Assembly: GCA_036388095.1 (NCBI GenBank)
Contig: DASVSL010000059.1
Location: 1-12,381, forward strand
Source of the DNA: DASVSL01 sp036388095
Lineage (GTDB): Bacteria; Patescibacteriota; Saccharimonadia; Saccharimonadales; Saccharimonadaceae
Direction: 5' to 3'
DNA: 12,381 nt
The position numbers and the translations under genes were made by a program. Positions 1-5,954 of this stretch are shown here, in pieces. The stretch's first letter is position 1, and each line of letters opens with the position of its first letter. The notes beneath the pieces were generated by a model. It had not been told where the DNA came from. It saw only the letters and a list, made by a program, of their open reading frames with translations, and did not search any database.

Positions 1-31
1 CGATCTCGGCGATCGATTTACTCTCGCTCAT
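1..31 (-). CDS. Start of an unidentified downstream gene (partial)
   Basis: An ATG at 31-29 on the minus strand overlaps the TGA stop of the rhodanese gene (28-30) in an ATGA arrangement, the usual sign of translational coupling. Only ten codons lie inside the window, reading MSESKSIAEI, with no stop before the edge. That is too little to identify a family. The 4-base overlap is the only support, so this is an inferred gene start; if real, it is co-transcribed with the rhodanese gene. Confidence 0.45.
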   Translation of the reverse strand, partial: MSESKSIAEI

Positions 32-933
32 GCCGTTTTTACGAGCGTGGCGTCATCGCGCTTGCACTGGTCAGTGTGGTACAAGCGGCTGTCGTCGAGT
101 TTGCAGGTTCCACAGATAAGCACCAGATCATTACAGTTGGCAAAGGCACAATTCTCGTAGTTGCTGGTATTACCACCACAGTGTGAACATTCACCGATCG
201 TCGCCGTGTGATCCGAGAACTCAACTGTCATTCGGTCGTCAAAGACACGCATGCTACCCTCCCATAGGCCATCATCACCGTACGTCTCACCGTACTTCAC
301 GATGCCACCGTCGATTTGGTACACATCACTAAAGCCACGGTTTTTCATTAGGCTACTTAGGACTTCGCAGCGAATACCACCCGTACAATACGTAACGACT
401 TTTTTGTCCTTGAGGTCATCATACTTGCCGCTTTCAAGCTCGGGCACGAAATCGCGGCTCGTATTGGTATCGGGGACGACGGCGTTCTTGAACCGACCGA
501 TTGCTGCTTCGTGGGCGTTTCGTCCGTCAAAGAACACGACGTCATCACCGTAGCGTTCGACCAGCTCATGAACCTGGGCAGGCTTTAGGCGCGTGCCACC
601 ACCAACCACACCCTCTTCGTTGACGACCAGCTCGTCGGCCGCATGAAAGCCGACCAGTTCGGGCCGGACTTTGACGCTAAGGCGCGGAAAATCATCGCGC
701 TGGCCATCGGACCACTTATAGGTAATGTCAGCAAACGGCTCGTACTGCTTCATCGTCTTCACGTAGGTTTTGCAATCATCCACTTCACCGCCGACAGTGC
801 CATTAATCCCATGCGGGCTGACGATGATCCGCCCTCGCAGATTCAGGCACTCGCACAACGCTCGCTGCCATAGCATGACAGCCTGTGGGTCACTGAGAGG
901 AGTGAATTTGTAGTAAAGTAGAATCTTGTGCAT
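28..933 (-). CDS. trhO: tRNA uridine(34) hydroxylase, rhodanese-type (TrhO / YceA / UPF0176 family)
   Basis: Family role: oxygen-dependent hydroxylation of the wobble uridine 34 of tRNAs (ho5U), a cytosolic tRNA modification. In the sequence, an N-terminal ferredoxin-like part (starting MHKILLYYKFTPL) is followed by a rhodanese domain carrying the family signature CTGGIRC at residues 183-189; Cys183 is the expected catalytic cysteine. A cysteine-rich tail has Cys249, 252, 262, 267, 274, 277 and 290, as in other members, possibly a metal site. At 301 residues it has the normal length. The ATG at 933 is chosen over an in-frame ATG at 969 because the family begins at MHKI-like sequence and the 12 extra residues do not fit. 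No Shine-Dalgarno sequence precedes the chosen ATG. An extended -10 box 10 bases upstream implies a very short or absent leader. It is divergent from the ABC gene. The family call is firm; the hydroxylase activity is taken from the family. Confidence 0.9.
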   Translation of the reverse strand: MHKILLYYKFTPLSDPQAVMLWQRALCECLNLRGRIIVSPHGINGTVGGEVDDCKTYVKTMKQYEPFADITYKWSDGQRDDFPRLSVKVRPELVGFHAADELVVNEEGVVGGGTRLKPAQVHELVERYGDDVVFFDGRNAHEAAIGRFKNAVVPDTNTSRDFVPELESGKYDDLKDKKVVTYCTGGIRCEVLSSLMKNRGFSDVYQIDGGIVKYGETYGDDGLWEGSMRVFDDRMTVEFSDHTATIGECSHCGGNTSNYENCAFANCNDLVLICGTCKLDDSRLYHTDQCKRDDATLVKTA

Positions 934-943
934 ACAGAGGTAT

Positions 944-952
944 AGTATACCA
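944..952 (-). promoter_or_regulatory. Extended -10 promoter of trhO
   Basis: The minus strand reads TGGTATACT (952 to 944), an extended -10 element with hexamer TATACT. Transcription should start about 7 bases downstream, near 937, leaving only some 4 bases before the ATG at 933. No convincing -35 hexamer is present. The identical nonamer precedes the L25 gene. Confidence 0.5.
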
Positions 953-956
953 ATAT

Positions 957-985
957 TTGACAAATACATATATTATTGCTATAAT
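957..985 (+). promoter_or_regulatory. Consensus sigma-70-type promoter of the ABC exporter gene
   Basis: TTGACA at 957-962 and TATAAT at 980-985 are both perfect consensus hexamers, separated by the optimal 17 bases. The -10 is also extended (TGC at 977-979). The predicted start is near 992, giving a leader of about 110 bases before the TTG start codon at 1102. The -35 box begins 4 bases beyond the divergent trhO -10 element, so the two promoters probably exclude each other. Confidence 0.85.
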
Positions 986-1101
986 AATAGGCTACGTTGT
1001 GCTACGCTTATTGCACTATGATTGTCGCCCGCGCGCAATCCTCTACCGCTTTGTCCATCTGATAACGCGTCAATCAGTCTTATTTCCAGAAAGGAATCTT
1101 T

Positions 1102-2847
1102 TTGTCTACAAACCGTCAAACCCTCGCGTTGTACTGGCGCCAAGTCCGTCATCACAAAATCAGCTTTTTCATTATGCTGACATGTATTCCGTTAGGCGCC
1201 GTTGTTATCGACAGCCTGCTACCGTATGTACTCGCTCAAGCGATCGGAACGCTCGGCACTAACCAACAAGAGCTACACAAGTTTTTATGGCTGGCAACTG
1301 GGCTTGGTATCTTAGGGGCACTCCTGAACGTGACCGGGTTTCAGGCCATGGTGCGTCACGAATCAGAAGTCCTGTCTCGTCTTCGTCAAAGCACGTTCGC
1401 TGAACTACTTGGCAAAGATCATCACTTTTTCACGAATCAAAAAATCGGTGCCATGACCAGCAAATTCATCGACTTCAACCGCGCCGAGGTCAGTTTGCAA
1501 GATCTTTTCATCATCCGTACGCTCGGGTTCGTCCTCAGCCTCGCGACCGGGCTGGCTCTATTGGCCAGTCAATCCGTCACCGCCAGTCTGATTATTGCTG
1601 GTCTGGTCGTACTACTAGCCATTGAAATTCGCTGGAGTGCTAAAGTGCGTGCTCCGTGGCGGCACGAACGAAAACGACTGATCAGTGAAATTCACGGCGT
1701 TGTAGCGGATGCTCTCACGAACAATCTTATCGTGCGCAGTTTTGCTGGTGAAACGCGCGAAAAAGAAGCCCTCCGTGTCTACACCGAACGATTCGGAGCG
1801 ATCTACCGTAAGGATATCGGCTTCGTCACGGTCGAAGGCTCGACCCGGGTAGCCTTGATGGTAGCGACCCAAATCATCGCTATCGCATTTGCGGCCCAGC
1901 TTGTCAGCAGTGGCTCGATGAACCTCGCGACGGCAATTTTCATGCTCGCGTACTTGCAACGAATCGGATCACAGTTATTTGTCCTCGGCGACATCATTAA
2001 TGGCTACGATAACGCCTTTCTCGAAGCGAGCCCGATGACCGACATGCTACTCAGCAAGAACCAAGTTGATGACAAGCCGAGTGCCACCACGCTCGATGCG
2101 CCGAATCCTTCGATTACGTTTGACTCGGTCGGCTATCGTTACGCCGATGGAAAAACAGATGTCATCAACGATATTTCGGTGGATATCGCTGCTGGCCAAA
2201 AAGTTGGACTGGTCGGACACTCCGGTGCTGGCAAATCGACTATCGTACAGCTACTGCTCCGCTTCAGCGATGCAACGAGCGGACGTATCCTGATCGATGG
2301 GCATGATCTGCGTGATGTCACCCAGCAAAGCCTACGCGAGCATATCGCCTACGTACCACAAGAACCGATGCTGTTTCATCGTTCGATTCGTGACAATATC
2401 GCCTACGGCAACCCCGATGCAACAGACGAGCAAATCATTGAAGCCGCTCGTCGGGCTAATGCCCTCGAATTCATCGAGCAGCTGTCACATGGCTTCAACA
2501 CAACGGTCGGCGAACGAGGTGTCAAATTGTCGGGTGGGCAAAAGCAACGTGTCGCAATTGCCCGCGCCATCCTAAAGGACGCCCCAATCCTCGTGCTTGA
2601 CGAGGCAACGAGTGCGCTCGACAGCGAAAGTGAAAAATTGATTCAGGACAGCCTGGTTGAGCTGATGTATGGCCGAACGAGCATTGTCATTGCCCACCGT
2701 TTATCAACGATCGCCAAACTTGATCGTATCCTCGTGCTCGAAGACGGCAAAGTCGTCGAAGACGGCACGCACGCAGAACTACTCAAAGCTAGTGGTATCT
2801 ACGCTGGCCTGTGGGCGCATCAATCCGGCGGCTTTATCGAAGAGTAA
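1102..2847 (+). CDS. ABC exporter half-transporter (fused membrane and ATPase domains)
   Basis: This is a type IV (MsbA/Sav1866-like) half-transporter of 581 residues, normal length. It should dimerise in the cytoplasmic membrane and export lipids, drugs, peptides or another unknown substrate. Residues about 15-310 form the six-helix membrane domain; the ATPase domain starts near 335. All ATPase motifs are intact: Walker A GHSGAGKST (372-380), Q-loop Q420, signature LSGGQ (476-480), Walker B ILVLDE (496-501) and switch His532. With both sites complete it can act as a homodimer, and no partner half-transporter is adjacent. The start is TTG, chosen because AAGGA at 1091-1095 sits 6 bases before it and no earlier in-frame ATG fits. 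It has its own strong promoter and its own terminator, so it is monocistronic. Substrate cannot be read from the sequence. Confidence 0.93.
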   Translation: MSTNRQTLALYWRQVRHHKISFFIMLTCIPLGAVVIDSLLPYVLAQAIGTLGTNQQELHKFLWLATGLGILGALLNVTGFQAMVRHESEVLSRLRQSTFAELLGKDHHFFTNQKIGAMTSKFIDFNRAEVSLQDLFIIRTLGFVLSLATGLALLASQSVTASLIIAGLVVLLAIEIRWSAKVRAPWRHERKRLISEIHGVVADALTNNLIVRSFAGETREKEALRVYTERFGAIYRKDIGFVTVEGSTRVALMVATQIIAIAFAAQLVSSGSMNLATAIFMLAYLQRIGSQLFVLGDIINGYDNAFLEASPMTDMLLSKNQVDDKPSATTLDAPNPSITFDSVGYRYADGKTDVINDISVDIAAGQKVGLVGHSGAGKSTIVQLLLRFSDATSGRILIDGHDLRDVTQQSLREHIAYVPQEPMLFHRSIRDNIAYGNPDATDEQIIEAARRANALEFIEQLSHGFNTTVGERGVKLSGGQKQRVAIARAILKDAPILVLDEATSALDSESEKLIQDSLVELMYGRTSIVIAHRLSTIAKLDRILVLEDGKVVEDGTHAELLKASGIYAGLWAHQSGGFIEE

Positions 2848-2877
2848 AAAATAACCCCGGCGATCGGGGTTATTTTT
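2847..2877. terminator. Bidirectional intrinsic terminator between the ABC gene and the L25 gene
   Basis: Perfect 13-base arms (2847-2859 and 2865-2877) with a 5-base loop GCGAT. The core AACCCCG/CGGGGTT is flanked by A-runs and T-runs, so both strands end in a U-tract. It begins at the last base of the ABC stop codon and lies 13 bases beyond the L25 stop, serving both convergent genes. Confidence 0.93.
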
Positions 2878-2890
2878 ATTGACTGAGTGA

Positions 2891-3670
2891 CTAGTCTTTT
2901 TTCGTCTGGTCGACGTTACTTTGCTTTGGCTCGTCTTGCAGCTTGCCGCCAGGCATATTTTCGGTCGCCTGCGACGTTTGGTCGGTGTCACCACCGTTAT
3001 CAGCTTCAACATCAGCTGGGCCTTCGCCGTCACCAGCGGCAGCTTCGTTCTGCGCTTGCAGTGCGGCTGGTTCCCAGACACTCGCAACCATGAGGTCAGT
3101 GATGCTTGGCTTTTCTTCGTCTTCGTTACTATCGTGGTGACCGTCGTCATGAACGACAAATTCAACGCCTTCGTCTAGGGTGGCATCGGCCAGGGTGACG
3201 CGGTCGCCCGCTTCGGTCATCCCGCTGATGTCGATACGGATCGCATCCGGTAGGTCCATTGGCAGTGCACGGATCTCAACCTTGTCGAGCGCCTGCAGGA
3301 TGATCAGTCCGGCTTTTTCAGCCGCTGATTCGCCTTCACCAACCAGTTCGATCGGAATTTCAGCGGTAATTGGCTCAGACGCGCTAACGGCATGGAATGA
3401 AATGTGACGCAGTTCGGCCTTGATCGGGTTCATTTCGATCTCTTTGATCATGGCGATACGCTTTTTGCCAGCGACGTCGAGGTGGACCGCGTGGTGACTA
3501 CCAGCGGCGCGATAAATCTTCATGAGCACATTGTGCTCGGCCTGAACCGAGACGGGGTCCATACCTGGCCCATATACGACACCCGGTACCAAACCTTCTT
3601 TACGGAGGTTCTTTACCTTCTTACCCTGGACGGTCCGGGTATCTAACTTCAAATTGATCTTGTCTCCCAT
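2891..3670 (-). CDS. rplY: 50S ribosomal protein L25 / general stress protein Ctc
   Basis: L25/TL5/CTC binds 5S rRNA in the large ribosomal subunit. The 259 residues fall into an N-terminal 5S-binding beta-barrel (about 1-95, with RKEGLVPGVVYG at 23-34), a C-terminal TL5-type domain (about 100-185), and a long acidic, low-complexity tail rich in Asp, Glu, Gln, Asn and Ala (about 190-259). Long acidic tails are common in two-domain members, but this one is at the long end. The start at 3670 is fixed by a good Shine-Dalgarno sequence, AAAGGAGAG, 5 bases upstream on the minus strand. It has an extended -10 promoter (3723-3731) and a leader of about 46 bases, and is divergent from the DedA gene. 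The family call is firm. Confidence 0.93.
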   Translation of the reverse strand: MGDKINLKLDTRTVQGKKVKNLRKEGLVPGVVYGPGMDPVSVQAEHNVLMKIYRAAGSHHAVHLDVAGKKRIAMIKEIEMNPIKAELRHISFHAVSASEPITAEIPIELVGEGESAAEKAGLIILQALDKVEIRALPMDLPDAIRIDISGMTEAGDRVTLADATLDEGVEFVVHDDGHHDSNEDEEKPSITDLMVASVWEPAALQAQNEAAAGDGEGPADVEADNGGDTDQTSQATENMPGGKLQDEPKQSNVDQTKKD

Positions 3671-3722
3671 CTTTCTCTCCTTTCGTGTGAGATATCTTTA
3701 CGGAGTCTGTAATGTATCGTCT

Positions 3723-3731
3723 AGTATACCA
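3723..3731 (-). promoter_or_regulatory. Extended -10 promoter of rplY
   Basis: The minus strand reads TGGTATACT (3731 to 3723), the same nonamer as upstream of trhO. The expected start is near 3716, about 46 bases before the L25 ATG. No clear -35 hexamer is seen at the right distance, which is tolerated by extended -10 promoters. Confidence 0.55.
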
Positions 3732-3751
3732 CGGATGACCCCAAGAAGCCG

Positions 3752-3760
3752 TGCTAAAAT
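3752..3760 (+). promoter_or_regulatory. Extended -10 promoter of the DedA gene, positioned for a leaderless mRNA
   Basis: TGCTAAAAT is an extended -10 element with hexamer TAAAAT (3755-3760). The gap to the ATG at 3768 is 7 bases, so the usual start distance puts transcription at or one base before the A of the start codon. No -35 hexamer is obvious. Confidence 0.55.
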
Positions 3761-3767
3761 GAGGGCA

Positions 3768-4478
3768 ATGAAACGCTACCGGCCACTGATCATCGCCCTG
3801 TTTGTCCTGATGCTTGGTGGCTTCGCGTATCTCGCCATTGATCACTACGGCCTCGAGCGGCTCATTAACCTCGTCGGCGTGCTCGGTATCGCTGGAATTA
3901 TCTTCGCGGAGTCAGGCTTGCTGATCGGTTTCTTTTTGCCAGGTGACAGCCTGCTCTTTACGGCGGGGTTTTTGGTATCGCAAAATATCCTCGACTTCAA
4001 CATCCACCTCCTCGCGCTGATTTTATTTGTTGCCGCAGCGCTCGGTGACAGTGTCGGGTACATGTTTGGCAAACGGGTTGGACGAGGGTTGTTCCATCGC
4101 CGCGAGAGCCTGCTGTTTCACAAAGACAATTTACGACGGGCTGAAGATTTCTATGAACATAACGGCGCCAAAACGATTGTTATCGCCCGCTTTGTGCCTG
4201 TGGTGCGTACCTTTGCGCCAATCATCGCTGGTATTAGCGCCATGCCATATCGCACGTTTCTTATCTACAACCTGATCGGAGCGTTTGTCTGGGCGGCGGG
4301 TCTGACCTACATCGGCTACTTTGCGGGCGATTTGATCAACCGTACCGGCATCAACATCGAGTACGTTATTCTTGCAATCATCGCGATCTCCCTACTCCCA
4401 CCGGTCATTCATGTGCTTCGCGAACCAGCCAGTCGCAAGGCGATCAAGCGCTTGATCGCCGCTCGCACCCGTAAATAA
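3768..4478 (+). CDS. DedA-family integral membrane protein (VTT/SNARE-associated domain)
   Basis: DedA proteins are cytoplasmic-membrane proteins; some recycle undecaprenyl phosphate (C55-P) across the membrane, which supports cell-wall and glycan synthesis. From the chosen start the protein has 236 residues. Family marks are an N-terminal helix (about 6-24), E48 in the re-entrant region, FLPGDSL (56-62), GDSVGYMFGKRVGR (93-106), and the key arginine motif RFVPVVR (141-147), followed by three more hydrophobic segments. The open frame extends back to 3654 inside the L25 gene and promoter, but the family begins near MKRYRPLI and the -10 box lies just before 3768, so earlier ATGs at 3654, 3735 and 3759 are rejected. 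A GAGG at 3761-3764 is too close to the ATG for a normal ribosome site. It may serve the lipid carrier used by the glycan operon downstream, but that is only inference. Confidence 0.88.
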   Translation: MKRYRPLIIALFVLMLGGFAYLAIDHYGLERLINLVGVLGIAGIIFAESGLLIGFFLPGDSLLFTAGFLVSQNILDFNIHLLALILFVAAALGDSVGYMFGKRVGRGLFHRRESLLFHKDNLRRAEDFYEHNGAKTIVIARFVPVVRTFAPIIAGISAMPYRTFLIYNLIGAFVWAAGLTYIGYFAGDLINRTGINIEYVILAIIAISLLPPVIHVLREPASRKAIKRLIAARTRK

Positions 4479-4551
4479 CATTCGGTTGTCATCATAGACA
4501 AGTCCCGTCAAGTAGGGTTGAATATACCTGCTAGTTTTCGTACATCGACAT

Positions 4552-4561
4552 AAAAGGTGAT
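4552..4561 (+). promoter_or_regulatory. Strong Shine-Dalgarno sequence of the Gam-like gene
   Basis: AAAAGGTGAT contains AGGTGAT, a seven-base match to the part of the 16S complement 3' of the usual GGAG core. It ends 3 bases before the ATG at 4565 and fixes that start. Several neighbouring genes have no such site. Confidence 0.6.
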
Positions 4562-4564
4562 GAG

Positions 4565-5167
4565 ATGCTGGACCACGCGCAGAAGCTCGACGCAATCGTG
4601 CGTCAACTGAACGAGCTTGCAAGGCAACTGTTTGATCTCGCCCGGCTTCGAAAGAAGGTGACGGACGAGTACAAAGCCGATCAAGAAGCGAGAAAATCGG
4701 CTTACGAAGCCGAGCGAGATAGGCGCAAAGTCGCCTTCGACACGGTCATCTCGCCGATCCAGTTCCAGATCGACCAGGCCAGGAAGGAGATGACTGAGCT
4801 GGTTTCACAGCATCGGTCTGCCTTGCTGACTGGTAGCCTCAAATCGTTCGCGACGACAATGGCGATATTCAGCTACCGCAAGGCACCGTTGTCCTTCAAA
4901 CTCGAGGACTCAACAGCAGCCACTGCCGTCGCGCGCAAGCTCGGCATACTGCGCCAAGTTGGCAAGATGCGGATTTCGTGGGATATCGACCCAGCCAAGC
5001 TGAAAACCTACCTGGATACACACCCCGGAGCTGTCGAATCGTTCGCGGACTGCGTACGCTTTGCGGATCCGGACGCACAGTCCCTCTCAGCCAAGCCGAA
5101 CGATGCGTACCTGACCATGCACGATTCCGACCAGCTGAGTGATGCAGCGATCAAGCTGAGCGACTAG
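4565..5167 (+). CDS. Host-nuclease inhibitor Gam-like protein (Mu Gam / Ku-like DNA-end binding)
   Basis: Phage Mu Gam binds double-stranded DNA ends as a dimer and shields them from exonucleases; its fold is shared with Ku. The 200-residue protein has the family layout: a charged N-terminal coiled coil (about 5-80, rich in Arg, Lys, Glu and Ala), then the core starting HRSALLTG (83-90), a beta-hairpin (about 91-113), a helix ending in KLGILRQ (125-131), and the terminal segment with IDPAKLKTYL (141-150) and HPGAVESF (153-160). These line up by eye with the NRDELT, RLGLQRF, INKEAIL and EPKAVAG segments of Mu Gam, as I remember that sequence. An acidic tail (about 168-200) is extra. No integrase, capsid or other phage gene adjoins it, and it has its own ribosome site and terminator. 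It may be a domesticated DNA-end protector or a remnant of a mobile element. The similarity is judged by pattern only. Confidence 0.75.
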   Translation: MLDHAQKLDAIVRQLNELARQLFDLARLRKKVTDEYKADQEARKSAYEAERDRRKVAFDTVISPIQFQIDQARKEMTELVSQHRSALLTGSLKSFATTMAIFSYRKAPLSFKLEDSTAATAVARKLGILRQVGKMRISWDIDPAKLKTYLDTHPGAVESFADCVRFADPDAQSLSAKPNDAYLTMHDSDQLSDAAIKLSD

Positions 5168-5170
5168 CCA

Positions 5171-5218
5171 CCCTGGAGTGTCCGCCACCATACGCGGCGC
5201 TCCAGGGCTTATTTATTT
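5171..5218 (+). terminator. Intrinsic terminator of the Gam-like gene
   Basis: CCCTGGAG (5171-5178) pairs with CTCCAGGG (5200-5207), and an inner CCGC/GCGG (5182-5185 with 5194-5197) extends the stem. A T-rich run (5209-5218) follows on the plus strand and overlaps the stop codon of the convergent DUF998 gene. Read on the minus strand there is no good U-tract, so it serves mainly the plus strand. Confidence 0.8.
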
Positions 5219-5869
5219 CTTCGTCTTATTGCGTACGAAGCCGAAATATACACCGCTAACGATCAACCACACGGTGAACGGATACGATACGATCCGTTCG
5301 ACTGTCCCGCGACCTAGCCCGGTGAAGTGATGAATGTCGTTGGCAAACAACGTAAACGCAGCGACACAAACAACCCCGGTGACGATTGTATACAGCCGAT
5401 AATACCGTGGCGTCTGTGTGAGCCCGACGCCGATAAATAGCAAGGCAATATTACCTAGTAACAGCCCGAGGACCGCGCCGATATAGTGCACCAGCGAGTT
5501 GACGTTTTCGGGCGCCAGACCAACCAGAACCGTGCCAATACCCGACAGTACTAGTAAGCCGAACCCGATCGTACTCAGCGCATTCGGCCGAAAAGTTTTA
5601 TAGAGCAAGGCTGCACCCAACGCGATTGTGACGCCGAAGACGACAAACGACAGGTTCATTAGCCAGTGCAGCGGCGAGCAGACATACAGCCCGGCAAACG
5701 GGCCGCACGTCGTGTTACCAAGGTCACTGATGTAGTGCATGCCGTAATAAAACGGCGTCGTCCAGGCACTGGCAACGATCAGCTGGACAACAAAAAACTG
5801 CAAACTACTGATCCAGAGCGCTGAACCAAGCCACTGATACTTCTGTGCGATACGTTGTATGTGTTTCAT
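5213..5869 (-). CDS. DUF998 family integral membrane protein
   Basis: A 218-residue, very hydrophobic protein with about six membrane helices. The first is at about 15-38, and others follow the motif region. The family marks of DUF998 are present: SDLGN (48-52) and the extracytoplasmic segment with CSPLHWLMN (64-72), where Cys55 and Cys64 could pair. The C-terminus is basic (RNKTKK), suggesting a cytoplasmic tail. Function of the family is unknown. The start at 5869 gives a usual N-terminus; no Shine-Dalgarno sequence precedes it. The gene is convergent with the Gam-like gene and divergent from the aldo/keto reductase gene. The family call is fairly sure, with no basis for a molecular role. 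Confidence 0.8.
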   Translation of the reverse strand: MKHIQRIAQKYQWLGSALWISSLQFFVVQLIVASAWTTPFYYGMHYISDLGNTTCGPFAGLYVCSPLHWLMNLSFVVFGVTIALGAALLYKTFRPNALSTIGFGLLVLSGIGTVLVGLAPENVNSLVHYIGAVLGLLLGNIALLFIGVGLTQTPRYYRLYTIVTGVVCVAAFTLFANDIHHFTGLGRGTVERIVSYPFTVWLIVSGVYFGFVRNKTKK

Positions 5870-5874
5870 GTCAC

Positions 5875-5880
5875 ATGATA
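5875..5880 (-). promoter_or_regulatory. Candidate -10 box of the DUF998 gene
   Basis: The minus strand reads TATCAT (5880 to 5875), ending 5 bases before the ATG. A start at the normal distance would fall on the ATG, so this would give a leaderless message, consistent with the missing Shine-Dalgarno sequence. There is no TG extension and no -35 box, so support is weak. Confidence 0.3.
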
Positions 5881-5893
5881 CTTACTGCTGTCA

Positions 5894-5902
5894 TGGTACA
5901 GT
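5894..5902 (+). promoter_or_regulatory. Candidate extended -10 promoter of the aldo/keto reductase gene
   Basis: TGGTACAGT resembles the TGGTATACT elements upstream of trhO and rplY, differing in two bases. A start near 5909 would leave a leader of about 45 bases with the ribosome site AAGGAG at 5943-5948. The 10-base palindrome CTAAGCTTAG (5905-5914) lies on the predicted start. Confidence 0.35.
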
Positions 5903-5954
5903 ACCTAAGCTTAGAGGCCTAGCATAGGTCCGTTAACAACCGAAGGAGCCGACT

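Noticed and set aside
643..873. Open frames of 60-137 codons opposite or inside the main genes
   Set aside because: They lie in other frames of well-identified genes, lack ribosome sites and show no family features.
934..969. Upstream in-frame ATG (969) giving a 313-residue rhodanese protein
   Set aside because: The 12 extra residues do not fit the family N-terminus and would be read from sequence that contains the likely promoter of the gene.
3654..3767. Longer DedA frame starting at 3654, 3735 or 3759
   Set aside because: It would overlap the start and promoter of rplY, has no ribosome site, and the -10 box for the gene lies inside it; the family starts near 3768.
4486..4501. Inverted repeat TTGTC/GACAA after the DedA gene as a terminator
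   Set aside because: Five base pairs and no T-run following.
5905..5914. Palindrome CTAAGCTTAG between the DUF998 and reductase genes as an operator
   Set aside because: A single 10-base palindrome is expected by chance and no second copy was found nearby; kept only as a remark in the promoter entry.
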